A DNA stretch of 64,000 bases from Bifidobacterium ramosum (GTDB lineage: Bacteria; Actinomycetota; Actinomycetes; Actinomycetales; Bifidobacteriaceae), in contig NZ_WBSM01000001.1 of NCBI RefSeq assembly GCF_009299505.1, forward strand, positions 248,001 through 312,000. Direction: 5' to 3'. Each line of letters opens with the position of its first letter. Position 1 is the stretch's first letter. The translations under genes were made by a program, and so were the position numbers. Shown here in pieces: positions 1-8,820 of this stretch. Under the pieces are notes generated by a model that searched no databases, had not been told where the DNA came from, and saw nothing but the letters and a program-made list of their open reading frames with translations.

Positions 1-165
1 ACCGAAACCATCGACACGCTCAAAAGCAGATCGCCACTGATCAAGGAGCCTGGAGATCGGATCTACTACCTGTTCACCAAACACCCTGCAAGCGAAACCA
101 CCCGACGCAAGGCCGAACTGGAGGACAACCTGCACCTGATCGACGCCGAACACATGCTGCCATAG
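1..165 (+). CDS. C-terminal end of a probable AAA-type ATPase (DUF234-like)
   Basis: The open frame enters from the left edge and ends at TAG; only the last 54 residues are present. The stretch with IYYLFTKHPAS followed by LIDAEHML resembles the C-terminal nuclease-like end (DUF234 type) of standalone archaeal/bacterial AAA ATPases, where a YYxLFSK-like strand precedes a final acidic LxDxEDM strand. That assignment rests on a short match. The body of the gene lies outside the window. No clear terminator follows before the convergent serine hydrolase gene. Confidence 0.5.
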   Translation, partial: TETIDTLKSRSPLIKEPGDRIYYLFTKHPASETTRRKAELEDNLHLIDAEHMLP

Positions 166-231
166 CACTCCTCCATTCGAACGAAAGAAAAGCGCGGTAC
201 ATAAGCCGGATCTGAAGAAGGGGATGCAGGA

Positions 232-1164
232 TTAGATCGCGAGAGCTTCGGCGGTACTGTCCAGCATGATGTCACGTATCTCGCCGTAATTGGGGTCCAT
301 CGACATGATGCTGACTACGGTTTCCTGGTTGGGGATGACGAGACAATATTGGCCGTATCTGCCGTCGCAGAGAAAGGCTCCCGGCCACGGCGCCATCCAG
401 AACTGGTATCCGTATCCGTATGAGTGACTCGCTTTTTCCTTATGGTCTGGGTCGGTGTCGATGTGTTTGGTCGTCGCATCCCGCACATATCGTTCGTCGA
501 CGAGATGCAGACCGTTGAAGACACCGTTCTGGCAGAGCATCTGTCCGAAATTGCCGAGTTCGTCGATGGTGAGGTATAGGCCGTTGGCGGCGTGGACGTG
601 ACCCTGCGGGCAGAGTGTCCAGTCCGGATTGCCGATGCCTAGAGGCTCGAACAGACGGTTGCGCAGGTAGTTCAGTAGATTCTGTCCTGCCCGTCGTTCC
701 ACGATGCAGCTGGCGATGTAGGTGTTGAAATTGCTGTACAGGAACCGTGTACCCGGCTGGTTCACGAAATCGGCATGGAAGAAGTACGAGATCCAGTCAT
801 GAACCCGGTATCGGTTCTCGTCCTCCGAGAAGAACAGCGGATCGCGAAGCCCGGAGCTCATGGTGAGCAGGTCTCGCACGGTGACCGCTTGAAGATTGGT
901 GCTGGGGTTGTCTGGAACGTATTCGGGAAGGGCGTCGCATATGTGTTCGTCGAGTTCGGTCAATCCTTCCTGAATGGCCAGTCCTACGCCGATGGATGTG
1001 ACGCTTTTGCTGACGGAGTACATGTTCAATCGGGTTTTGCGTGGAAGTCGGTGCAAGTCGGCGGTGATTTTTCCGGCTCGTCGTGTTTGTATGTAGTACA
1101 CGTTCAGGTGTCGTTCCTGTGTGCGGGTCGCGATGAGATCGGCGATGTGTGCTGTTTCGTCCAT
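232..1164 (-). CDS. Serine hydrolase, beta-lactamase/class C esterase family
   Basis: This 310-residue protein has the penicillin-binding/class C fold signatures: the nucleophile motif SVSK at residues 50-53 and the YSN motif at 143-145. The family includes D-amino-acid peptidases, esterases and beta-lactamases. No signal peptide is visible, so it is probably cytoplasmic. The start is set by a good AAAGGAAA site just upstream. It sits 90 bp downstream of a carboxylesterase on the same strand, probably in one transcript, and opposite a sugar transporter/GH30 operon. I infer an esterase acting on an imported acylated or aryl glycoside rather than a true beta-lactamase; the substrate is unknown. 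Confidence 0.8.
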   Translation of the reverse strand: MDETAHIADLIATRTQERHLNVYYIQTRRAGKITADLHRLPRKTRLNMYSVSKSVTSIGVGLAIQEGLTELDEHICDALPEYVPDNPSTNLQAVTVRDLLTMSSGLRDPLFFSEDENRYRVHDWISYFFHADFVNQPGTRFLYSNFNTYIASCIVERRAGQNLLNYLRNRLFEPLGIGNPDWTLCPQGHVHAANGLYLTIDELGNFGQMLCQNGVFNGLHLVDERYVRDATTKHIDTDPDHKEKASHSYGYGYQFWMAPWPGAFLCDGRYGQYCLVIPNQETVVSIMSMDPNYGEIRDIMLDSTAEALAI

Positions 1165-1254
1165 GATTGGTTTCCTTTCGTTGATGTGCTGATGTGTGAT
1201 GGTGGCCGGAGCGGTGATGAAAGCTCCGCTGAATCGTCGGCTTTCGCTGTTGAT

Positions 1255-2889
1255 TCAGCCCAGTTCGAATGCCTTGGTGGCGTATTCGTCGAGAAGCTGC
1301 TCCAGTCGTGAGGATTCCTTGACATGACCCTGTATGCCATCGCCCAGATCGATGTAGCCCAGCGAGTCGTCGGCTTTAGGCCATGCAGGCAATGGGATTC
1401 CCTCGGATTGACCATTGGGAACGCCGGTCCTGATGAAGTTGGACCAATAGGCGTTGACTTGCTTGGCCAGAATTCGGTCGTAGGCGGTCCATTGACGTGT
1501 CGGCGGCACGCCGGCGTCCAGCGAGTCGAAGGTGTACCACAGTTCGCTGGAATGCCATGCCCAGTTTGCTGCTCGGGACCGGACGGTGCCGATGTCACCA
1601 ATGCTTTGCGGGGTGATGTGCGAAAACACATAGGCGTATGTGGCCTGTTTGCTGCCGATGCGTCTGTTCATCATCCTGCCGAAGGCACGGGCGACCATCA
1701 AATTCCTGCCGCCGTTGGTGCCGAGCCCGTATGTTTCCAATTCACGCGCAGTATACGCTGCGGTCTGGTCGGTGACGGTGACAAGGTTTCTGAAGTCATA
1801 TTCGTCGTATAGGTCTCCAAGTAGTTGCCGATAGTGGGCGTAGAAATCCTGCGCCGTGATGATTCCGTGGTTGTCACCTTCGCCGTAGTTGGTGCCCGTG
1901 AGTATGTTGATCGAGTCGAGTGCCCCGGCGCGTATCGCATCGGCCGCCGATGCATGGACAATGTAATTGTCATCCTGCGTTATATGGCCCGTCCAGCCTG
2001 CACTGTCGGTATCCATGAGCTGTTCGGCGCTCATGGAGCGTAGCTTATCCAGCGGTATGTCTGGGGTGAGGCCGAGATCGTGGAGATAGATGGCTCCTCG
2101 TTGCTCGGCAGCTGATTGGGATTGATAGGTATCGGTCCATTTCAGCCCGCTTTCGAGAATCATGCCCCGTATTGGTGCGGACAGCTTGGGAGAGGTCGCC
2201 ATCGCCATGCATTTGGTAGTGCCGCCCGATTGTCCGCCGATGGTGATGCTGGATGGATCTCCGCCAAAGGCCGCGATATTGTCGACTATCCATTGCATGG
2301 CCTTGATCTGATCCATCAGACCGTAGTTGCCGCTATGGCCCTGTTCATTTGATAATTGCTCTAGGGCGAGATAGCCGAAAGCTCCAAGTCGTTGCTCGAC
2401 GCTGACGACGACTATTCCGTGGGCTGCAAAAGCCGCGGCGTTTGTTTCCTGCTCGTATGCATACGCCTTGTCGAGGCTTCCTCCGTGGAACCATACGTAA
2501 ACCGGCCGTTTGGTCGTGTCGATCAACGCGGACTGTGTGGTGGTGATGTTGAGGTAGAGGCAGTCCTCGCTCGTCTGCGGAACGGTTCCGTAGTAAAAGT
2601 CGGAGCACCACGGTTCAATGTCGGATTCGAGATCCTGCATGGGCATGGATTGGTAGTGATAGGCTTCGCGCACGCCTTTCCAGGGTTTGAGATCCTGCGG
2701 TGGTCTCCAGCGCAACGCTCCTACCGGCGGTTCGGCATAGGGTATGCCTCGGTATTCGACGAGGTCCTCCGGCCCCTTGTTGTTGACCGTGCAAAGGCCT
2801 TTCAGCAGGCCGTATCGCGTGGATACAACGGTTGGGTCCTCAGAGGTTGTCGGCTTGTGGCGTGCCCGCCGTGCAGCTGCTGGGCGCAT
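1255..2889 (-). CDS. Type B carboxylesterase
   Basis: This 544-residue alpha/beta hydrolase has the type B carboxylesterase marks: SEDCLYLN near residues 107-114, the oxyanion-hole HGGS at 135-138, and the nucleophile elbow GGQSGG with Ser221 (the usual motif is GESAGG). No signal peptide is seen, so the enzyme should act inside the cell on ester bonds of imported compounds. The start at 2889 was chosen because AAGGAGGAAACC precedes it; an upstream in-frame ATG would add 21 residues but has no such site. Codon use is more AT-tolerant at third positions than in the housekeeping genes, which may mean acquisition. The promoter faces the sugar ABC operon and shares its operator type. Confidence 0.88.
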   Translation of the reverse strand: MRPAAARRARHKPTTSEDPTVVSTRYGLLKGLCTVNNKGPEDLVEYRGIPYAEPPVGALRWRPPQDLKPWKGVREAYHYQSMPMQDLESDIEPWCSDFYYGTVPQTSEDCLYLNITTTQSALIDTTKRPVYVWFHGGSLDKAYAYEQETNAAAFAAHGIVVVSVEQRLGAFGYLALEQLSNEQGHSGNYGLMDQIKAMQWIVDNIAAFGGDPSSITIGGQSGGTTKCMAMATSPKLSAPIRGMILESGLKWTDTYQSQSAAEQRGAIYLHDLGLTPDIPLDKLRSMSAEQLMDTDSAGWTGHITQDDNYIVHASAADAIRAGALDSINILTGTNYGEGDNHGIITAQDFYAHYRQLLGDLYDEYDFRNLVTVTDQTAAYTARELETYGLGTNGGRNLMVARAFGRMMNRRIGSKQATYAYVFSHITPQSIGDIGTVRSRAANWAWHSSELWYTFDSLDAGVPPTRQWTAYDRILAKQVNAYWSNFIRTGVPNGQSEGIPLPAWPKADDSLGYIDLGDGIQGHVKESSRLEQLLDEYATKAFELG

Positions 2890-2952
2890 GGTTTCCTCCT
2901 TTGGTCTGCGATTGTTCCGCCCGTTGCCGTATGTGGGCATGGCAAGGAACAA

Positions 2953-2982
2953 CTAATATTGAGTTACTGACAGTAAGTTTAA
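2953..2982 (-). promoter_or_regulatory. Promoter of the carboxylesterase transcript with embedded operator
   Basis: Read on the minus strand there is a -35 TTAAAC (2977-2982), an 18-bp spacer and a -10 TATTAG (2953-2958). The spacer contains a perfect 13-bp palindrome, TTACTGTCAGTAA on this strand (2964-2976), well placed for a repressor to block RNA polymerase. A matching palindrome lies in the divergent promoter. The boxes are read by eye. Confidence 0.55.
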
Positions 2983-3068
2983 CGTGTTTTTTGCGGCGTG
3001 GGTGTATATATGACTAAAAAGCTGAAATTTCAACGAAAGATAGTGACAATCTGCCGCGATTCATGGAT

Positions 3069-3097
3069 TTGACTTCGATTACTCTGAGTAATATACT
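3069..3097 (+). promoter_or_regulatory. Promoter of the ABC/GH30 operon with embedded operator
   Basis: TTGACT (3069-3074), a 17-bp spacer and TATACT (3092-3097) make a near-consensus vegetative promoter about 95 bp before the first permease. The spacer contains the perfect palindrome TTACTCTGAGTAA (3079-3091), the same TTACT-N3-AGTAA design as at 2964-2976. The TetR gene at the end of the operon is the nearest candidate repressor. The rest of 2890-3189 shows nothing else recognisable. Confidence 0.65.
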
Positions 3098-3189
3098 TCA
3101 GATGTCGAAGCGCAGTGGATTCCCTCAATGTAGAGAAAGCCAAGGTGGCACCGCTGTCGCGCATCCACGAGACAAGGAAAGGAACAGGC

Positions 3190-4137
3190 ATGGCTGTTGC
3201 GGAGCAACGTGCGTCGTTGGGCGTGCGGTTCGCGCGCTGGTGGCAGGGCTTCTTCTACCAGTGGCAGTTACAGATCATGGTGCTGCCTGGCATCATCTTC
3301 ATGATCATCTTCAACTACATCCCGATCTACGGATTGGTGCTGGCATTCAAGAATTACACCGTGGTGGACACGATCGGCGACGCCCCATGGATCGGACTCG
3401 ACAATTTCAAGATCATCCTCGGTGACTCTTATTTCTGGGATTCCGTCGTCAACACGCTGGGCATCAGCGTCATCAAGCTCGTCCTCGGATTCATCCTGCC
3501 GATCATCCTCGCCGTGATGATCTACGAGGTGCCATGGAAACCGTTCAAGAAGATCGTGCAGACCATCACCTACCTGCCGCACTTCTTCTCTTGGATCATC
3601 CTCGGTGGCATGCTGATCAGCTGGCTGTCTTCCAACGGCCTGCTGAACTCGACGCTGCACGTCTTCGGCATCGATGCTGGCGCGAACTATCTGCTCGACG
3701 CCGACAAGTACTGGGGCATCGCGTCGCTGTCCGATGTGTGGAAGGAGGCCGGCTGGGGCACGATCCTCTACTTGGCCACCATGGCCGGCATCGACCAGAG
3801 CCTGTACGAGGCGGCAGAACTCGACGGCGCGTCGAAGATCAAGCGCATCTGGCACATCACCCTGCCTGGCATCAGCAACATGATCACGCTCAACCTGATC
3901 CTGTCGGTCTCCGGTATCCTCAACTCGAACCTCGACCAGACCCTCGTGCTCATGAACTCGCAGAACCAGTCCAAGGCCGAGGTCATCAACTCGTACGTCT
4001 ACCGCATGGGCATGACGCAAGGCGACTTCTCCTACGCCACCGCGGTCGGACTTGGCATCTCGATCATCTCCGCGATCCTGCTGGTCGTCACCAATGCGGT
4101 CACCAAGAAAATCAACGACAACCAGTCGGTACTGTAA
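3190..4137 (+). CDS. Carbohydrate ABC transporter permease 1 (LplB-type)
   Basis: This 315-residue inner-membrane permease has six predicted membrane segments and the cytoplasmic EAA loop EAAELDGASKIKRIWHITLP, which docks the ATPase. The N-terminus resembles the LplB/YtcQ-linked group of oligosaccharide importers (CUT1). The start at 3190 follows AAGGAAAGGAAC; an earlier in-frame ATG has no such site. It pairs with the permease 12 bp downstream and the lipoprotein after it. No ATP-binding subunit is encoded here. CUT1 systems of bifidobacteria and other Gram-positives often share one MsiK-type ATPase encoded elsewhere. Confidence 0.9.
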   Translation: MAVAEQRASLGVRFARWWQGFFYQWQLQIMVLPGIIFMIIFNYIPIYGLVLAFKNYTVVDTIGDAPWIGLDNFKIILGDSYFWDSVVNTLGISVIKLVLGFILPIILAVMIYEVPWKPFKKIVQTITYLPHFFSWIILGGMLISWLSSNGLLNSTLHVFGIDAGANYLLDADKYWGIASLSDVWKEAGWGTILYLATMAGIDQSLYEAAELDGASKIKRIWHITLPGISNMITLNLILSVSGILNSNLDQTLVLMNSQNQSKAEVINSYVYRMGMTQGDFSYATAVGLGISIISAILLVVTNAVTKKINDNQSVL

Positions 4138-4149
4138 GGAAGCAGCATC

Positions 4150-5052
4150 ATGGTACAAGACAAATCGCTCGCGCTCGATCCCAAGCGTCGCATCCGCCAC
4201 TCCTCCCGTGCATTTGACGTGGTCAACTGCACACTACTGGTCATCTTCACGCTGCTGATTGCCGTGCCTGTGTGGAACATCGTCGTCGCATCGTTCTCCG
4301 CGTCTGGCTCGACCGGTGGACTCGCGCTGGTGCCTGACAAGTTCACGCTCGACAACTACAAGGCCGTGTTCACCGACGGCGGCATGTGGAACGCGCTGCT
4401 CATCTCCGTGGCAAAGACCGCGGTCGGTGTGGTCGCGCACACGCTGTTCTGCGCGCTGTTCGCCTACCCGATGAGCAAAGCGTACCTCAAGGGCCGCAAG
4501 CTGTATTCGGCAATGGGCATCATCACCATGTTCTTCGGCGGTGGCATGATCCCCACGTTCCTGCTCATCAAGTCGCTCGGCCTGCTTGACACGTTCTGGG
4601 TGTACATCATCCCCGCGCTGTTCAGCTACTACGACGTGATCATCCTGATGAACTTCTTCCGCCAGATCCCCGAATCGCTGATCGAATCCGCGAAGATCGA
4701 CGGCGCGAGCGAATGGCGCGTCTTCTCCTCGATCATCTTGCCGCTATCGATGCCCGGACTGGCCACGATCGGCTTGTTCCACGGCGTCGCCCAGTGGAAC
4801 GACTTCATGACCACGAAACTGTACGTTAACAATGAGCAGCTGTACCCGCTGCAGATGCGCCTATACAACATCATCATGCAGTCGCAGGCCGCGTCCGAGA
4901 ACGGCAACATGGCCTCCGCCGTGCTAGACACCACCACGCGAGGCGTGCGCCTGTCGACCATCATCATCACGATCGTGCCGATCCTTGTGCTCTACCCGTT
5001 GGTGCAGCGATACTTCGTCGGCGGCACGATGCTCGGCGCGGTCAAGGGCTGA
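4150..5052 (+). CDS. Carbohydrate ABC transporter permease 2 (LplC/YtcP-type)
   Basis: This 300-residue partner permease has six hydrophobic segments and the EAA-type loop ESAKIDGASEWRVFSSIILP. It ends in the GGTMLGAVKG tail typical of the LplC/YtcP group. It starts 12 bp after the first permease behind AAGGAAGC. With the first permease and the binding protein it should form a proton-independent, ATP-driven oligosaccharide importer. The substrate cannot be read from the permease alone; the GH30 enzyme and the esterases of the locus point to a substituted beta-glycoside. Confidence 0.9.
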   Translation: MVQDKSLALDPKRRIRHSSRAFDVVNCTLLVIFTLLIAVPVWNIVVASFSASGSTGGLALVPDKFTLDNYKAVFTDGGMWNALLISVAKTAVGVVAHTLFCALFAYPMSKAYLKGRKLYSAMGIITMFFGGGMIPTFLLIKSLGLLDTFWVYIIPALFSYYDVIILMNFFRQIPESLIESAKIDGASEWRVFSSIILPLSMPGLATIGLFHGVAQWNDFMTTKLYVNNEQLYPLQMRLYNIIMQSQAASENGNMASAVLDTTTRGVRLSTIIITIVPILVLYPLVQRYFVGGTMLGAVKG

Positions 5053-5086
5053 GACTGAGACGCTAACGGAAGCAAGGAGCACAGCA

Positions 5087-6718
5087 ATGAAGAAGCGCAA
5101 TCGCATCATCCGAACTCTCATCGCGGGTCTGGCCGCGATGGCAATGGTCGCCCCGCTGGCCGCCTGCGGCGTCGACAACGCCTACACCACGAACACGGTC
5201 GACGCCCTGCCTGACCCCGCGTACACGCTCTCTGCGGACAAGCCGGCCTGGCAGTCGGACACGTCCAAGGACAACACGCTCACCTGGTACGTGAACGCCG
5301 ACTGGTGGAACAAGTCGTTCGGGCAAGACCTGATCACCAAGAAAATCAAGGAGGACCTTAACGTCGACATCAAGTTCGTCACGGGCGACGACACCAAGCT
5401 CAACACGTACTTCGCCGGTGGCGACCTGCCCGACGTAATCACCGTGTTCGATAGTACGTCGCGCGTTGCCAAGGCCGCGAAGAATTGGTCGTACCCGTTG
5501 CAGGACCTTGCTGCGAAATACGACCCGTACTTCATGAAGGTCGCCAAGAAGGAGACGCTTGACTGGTTCAAGCTCTCCGACGGCAAGACACACGGATACC
5601 CTTCGTACTCCAACACGTCCGAGGACTATAAGTCAGGCATGATCCACACCTCGCAGGCGTTCGTCATCCGCAAGGACGTGCTCGCGGCCATCGGCGACCA
5701 GGACTTCACCACGCCCGAAGGGTTCATCGCCGGCATGAAGGCCATCAAGGAGAGGTTCCCCGACCTCGTGCCGTTCGGATTCAACGACTTCAGCGGCGGC
5801 AACAGCTCGCTCGACACTGTGTTGCAGAACATGCTCGGCGTGCCCACCCTGAGCAAGGACGGCACGTTCTACGATCGGCAGATGGACGACGATTACCTGA
5901 CTTGGCTCAAGACGCTACGGCAGGTGCACGAGGATGGCAACATCTCCGACGACAGCTTCGCCGACGACGGCGACACGTTCAAGGAGAAGGAGAGCACCGG
6001 CAAATACGCCACCATGCTGGTAACCGGCTTCGTCGGCCAGAGCGCGCCCCTGCAGCAGTGGGCTTCAACCGACCCGGACGGCCAGTACGTCGCCATCGAC
6101 GGCATTCGCAGCACCAAGGGGCGCAAGCCCACGCTCAGTGAGACCGGTCTGAGCGGCTGGACCGTCAGCTACATCACCAAGCAGTGCAAGAACCCGGCCA
6201 AGGCCATCCAGATCTTCACCTACCTGCTGTCCGACTACGGCGAAATGCTCGTCAACTACGGCATCGAAGGCAAGACCTACACGACGAACGCCGACGGCAC
6301 CGTCTCATGGACTCCCGAAGCCAACAAGATCCGCCTGAACGACTCCGAAAAATGGCAGAAGGAATACCGCATGGGCGAGTTTGTGCTCTTCGGCCACGAC
6401 CGGTACAAGGCGCTCAACAAGGACTCCTTCGCCGACGCCATCAAGCAGTTCCAAGAGCACAACCAGCAGTATCTGACCCCGCAGTATGAGATCGAGAACA
6501 TCGCGCCGGACGCCGGCACGCTGGAAGCCCGCTCGTACTCGGCCATCACGACCAAATGGTCGTCCACGCTGGTCTCGCTCATCCGAGCCGGTTCGGACAA
6601 GCAATTCGACAAGATCGTCGACCAATACAAAACGTTCCTGAAGAACAACGACATCGACGCCATCAACAAGGTGCGCAACGAGAAGATCAAGGCCAACGAG
6701 AAGCTGCTCGGTGAATAA
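5087..6718 (+). CDS. Extracellular solute-binding lipoprotein of the sugar ABC importer
   Basis: This 543-residue substrate-binding protein has a basic start (MKKRNR), a hydrophobic stretch and a lipobox with LAAC and Cys27, so it should be lipid-anchored outside the membrane. Its length matches the LplA/YtcQ family of large oligosaccharide binders. The start at 5087 follows AAGGAGCACAGC; the open frame extends upstream into the permease but has no site there. It lies 34 bp downstream of the second permease and 84 bp before the GH30 gene, which supports delivery of the GH30 substrate. Confidence 0.9.
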   Translation: MKKRNRIIRTLIAGLAAMAMVAPLAACGVDNAYTTNTVDALPDPAYTLSADKPAWQSDTSKDNTLTWYVNADWWNKSFGQDLITKKIKEDLNVDIKFVTGDDTKLNTYFAGGDLPDVITVFDSTSRVAKAAKNWSYPLQDLAAKYDPYFMKVAKKETLDWFKLSDGKTHGYPSYSNTSEDYKSGMIHTSQAFVIRKDVLAAIGDQDFTTPEGFIAGMKAIKERFPDLVPFGFNDFSGGNSSLDTVLQNMLGVPTLSKDGTFYDRQMDDDYLTWLKTLRQVHEDGNISDDSFADDGDTFKEKESTGKYATMLVTGFVGQSAPLQQWASTDPDGQYVAIDGIRSTKGRKPTLSETGLSGWTVSYITKQCKNPAKAIQIFTYLLSDYGEMLVNYGIEGKTYTTNADGTVSWTPEANKIRLNDSEKWQKEYRMGEFVLFGHDRYKALNKDSFADAIKQFQEHNQQYLTPQYEIENIAPDAGTLEARSYSAITTKWSSTLVSLIRAGSDKQFDKIVDQYKTFLKNNDIDAINKVRNEKIKANEKLLGE

Positions 6719-6802
6719 GCCATCGTTTCGGGTCTGCCCCGTGACTGGACAGACCCGAAACGTCTCACACCCAACATGTATGACCATAAGGAAGCCAATC
6801 CC

Positions 6803-8149
6803 ATGAACACCATATATATGACCGATGGACCGGAACGCATGTTCACGCCGATCGAAGAGGACGCAGCCGGCGCCGCCGACGTGACGATAACCGTCGATCC
6901 CGGACACCGACATCAGAGCATCGACGGATTCGGCGCATCGTTCACCGACTCGTCCGCCCACCTGATCGGTCAGGTGCTCGACGACGGGGATCGCACGTAC
7001 GCGATGTCCAAACTGTTTGATCCCAAACTCGGCATTGGGCTGTCGTTGCTGCGCAACCCAATGGGGGCTTCGGACTACGCGCGTACGATCTACAGCTACG
7101 ACGACATGCCCGACGGGCACGAGGACATGGAACTTGAGCACTTCTCCATCCATCACGATACGGGCAGCATCATCCCTTTGACCAAATGGGCCATGGAACT
7201 CAACCCGCAGCTCAAGCTCATCGCCTCGCCTTGGAGCGCGCCGGGATGGATGAAGACCAGCGGTTCCATGATCGGCGGAGAACTCAAGGAGGATCGCTAC
7301 AAGGTCTATGCCCGGTACTTTGTGCGGTTCCTTCAGGCGTATGCCGAACAGGGCGTTCCGGTATTCGCCGTCACGCCGCAGAACGAGCCGCTGTTCGTGC
7401 CCGGCCACTATCCGGGCATGCTGATGCCGGCGGACCGGGAGGTGCGTTTCGTGCGTGACTTCCTGCGTCCCGCCCTGCACGATGCGGGGCTCGACACACG
7501 CGTGTTCGGCTACGACCACAACTGGGACCGCATCGATTATCCGCTGAATCTGCTCGACGAGGCGGCCGACGCGTTCGACGGCATCGCATGGCACTGGTAC
7601 GGCGGCCGACCCGTCAGCCAGTCGCGCGTCGCGGCGATTTTCCCCGGCAAGGACGTGTACTTCACCGAAGGCTCCGGAGGCGAATGGATACCCGAATTCG
7701 AGCCGGCGTTCAGCAACCTCATGCGCACCGGCATCGACATCCTGCGCAACGGGTCGAAATCGTTCATCCTGTGGAACCTCGCACTTGACGAGCACAATGG
7801 GCCGGTCGTTCCCGGCTTCGGCCGCAGCACCTGTCGCGGTCTGCTGCGCGTCGACCAGACCGACCGGACCGTGGAATACACGCTGGACTATTACGGTCTG
7901 GCCCACTTCAGCAAGTTCATCCGCCCCGACGCGGTGCGTATCGACAGCAGTCAGACCGCCGGCGTGCGTTCGCTGGCCTGCCGCAACACGGACGGTTCGA
8001 CGGTCGCGGTGTTGTTCAACGACGCGGATCATGCCGTGCGGGTCGTTGTGGAAGTGTGTGGCATGGACGGTTCGCCGTGCACGGCTACGATGCCGGCCAA
8101 GGCCGCGCTGACCGTGGTCTGGAACGACGAGAATAATGGCATGCGATGA
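6803..8149 (+). CDS. Glycoside hydrolase family 30 enzyme
   Basis: This 448-residue GH30 protein has the (beta/alpha)8 fold signatures: the N-terminal GFGASFTDSSA, the acid/base Glu195 in TPQNEP and the nucleophile Glu289 in YFTEGSGGEW. There is no signal peptide, so it acts on imported oligosaccharides. GH30 members include glucosylceramidases, beta-1,6-glucanases and galactanases, and xylanases; the sequence alone does not settle the linkage. The start at 6803 follows ATAAGGAAGCC. The gene ends in a 4-base ATGA overlap with the DUF624 gene, so the two are translationally coupled. Confidence 0.88.
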   Translation: MNTIYMTDGPERMFTPIEEDAAGAADVTITVDPGHRHQSIDGFGASFTDSSAHLIGQVLDDGDRTYAMSKLFDPKLGIGLSLLRNPMGASDYARTIYSYDDMPDGHEDMELEHFSIHHDTGSIIPLTKWAMELNPQLKLIASPWSAPGWMKTSGSMIGGELKEDRYKVYARYFVRFLQAYAEQGVPVFAVTPQNEPLFVPGHYPGMLMPADREVRFVRDFLRPALHDAGLDTRVFGYDHNWDRIDYPLNLLDEAADAFDGIAWHWYGGRPVSQSRVAAIFPGKDVYFTEGSGGEWIPEFEPAFSNLMRTGIDILRNGSKSFILWNLALDEHNGPVVPGFGRSTCRGLLRVDQTDRTVEYTLDYYGLAHFSKFIRPDAVRIDSSQTAGVRSLACRNTDGSTVAVLFNDADHAVRVVVEVCGMDGSPCTATMPAKAALTVVWNDENNGMR

Positions 8150-8763
8150 AATTGTTTTCCATTGGCGGCAGGCTGTACCGCACGCTTGAACTGGTCTGGC
8201 AGGTGATGGAACTGAGCCTGCTGTTCCTGCTCGGCTCCGTGCCGATCGTTACGATCGGGGCGAGTGCGGCGGCGATGTTCCGCGTGCGGTTCGACATGAT
8301 CGAAGAAGGGGCCGTGCCGATAGTGTCCCGTTTCCGGTCGGCCTACCTGCGTGCTTTGAGGCGTGCGGTACCGGCATGGCTGATCGTGGTTGTCGGATTC
8401 GTCTTGCTGCTTGCCGTATACTGGGGTGTCTCCATGCTGACGGGAGGCAACCAGTACGTGCTGATGCCGCTGATCGTGGTCGGAGCCGTGTGGATGCTGA
8501 CATGCGTCAACGTGTTTCCTCTACTCGCGTCTCGGCCGGCATTGGACGTTCCGGTGGTGGTGTTGTTCCGTGAGGCCGTCCGTGCCGGCCTCGGACATGT
8601 GCTGCAATCCGCGTTGATGGTGTGTGTGCTGCTGGCAGCCGTGCTGTCGGTGGTGTTCGTGCCGTGGCTGCTGTTCGTGGCGCTGTTCTTCTTCCCCGGA
8701 CTGGCATGCTATGCGAGGGTGTGGCTCGTCCGGTGGGCACGTGCGGGAACAGTGCAGCCATGA
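8146..8763 (+). CDS. DUF624 (YesL-like) membrane protein
   Basis: This 205-residue integral membrane protein has about five hydrophobic segments and the family opening with LFSIGGRLYR followed by a helix containing the SVPIVTIGASAAAM core. DUF624 proteins are regularly found with LplB/LplC-type sugar importers; their exact role is unknown, and assembly or regulation of the importer is only a guess. The start overlaps the GH30 stop (ATGA). Its position at the end of the operon fits the family's usual context. Confidence 0.85.
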   Translation: MKLFSIGGRLYRTLELVWQVMELSLLFLLGSVPIVTIGASAAAMFRVRFDMIEEGAVPIVSRFRSAYLRALRRAVPAWLIVVVGFVLLLAVYWGVSMLTGGNQYVLMPLIVVGAVWMLTCVNVFPLLASRPALDVPVVVLFREAVRAGLGHVLQSALMVCVLLAAVLSVVFVPWLLFVALFFFPGLACYARVWLVRWARAGTVQP

Positions 8764-8820
8764 CGACATGACTGGCAAACGCCGTATGGAAAATCCTGAT
8801 CGTAGTAGGTAGGTCAATTT

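Noticed and set aside
6305-8032. Long minus-strand frame opposite the GH30 gene
   Set aside because: Its composition is that of a high-GC antisense shadow and it has no start signal or family motif.
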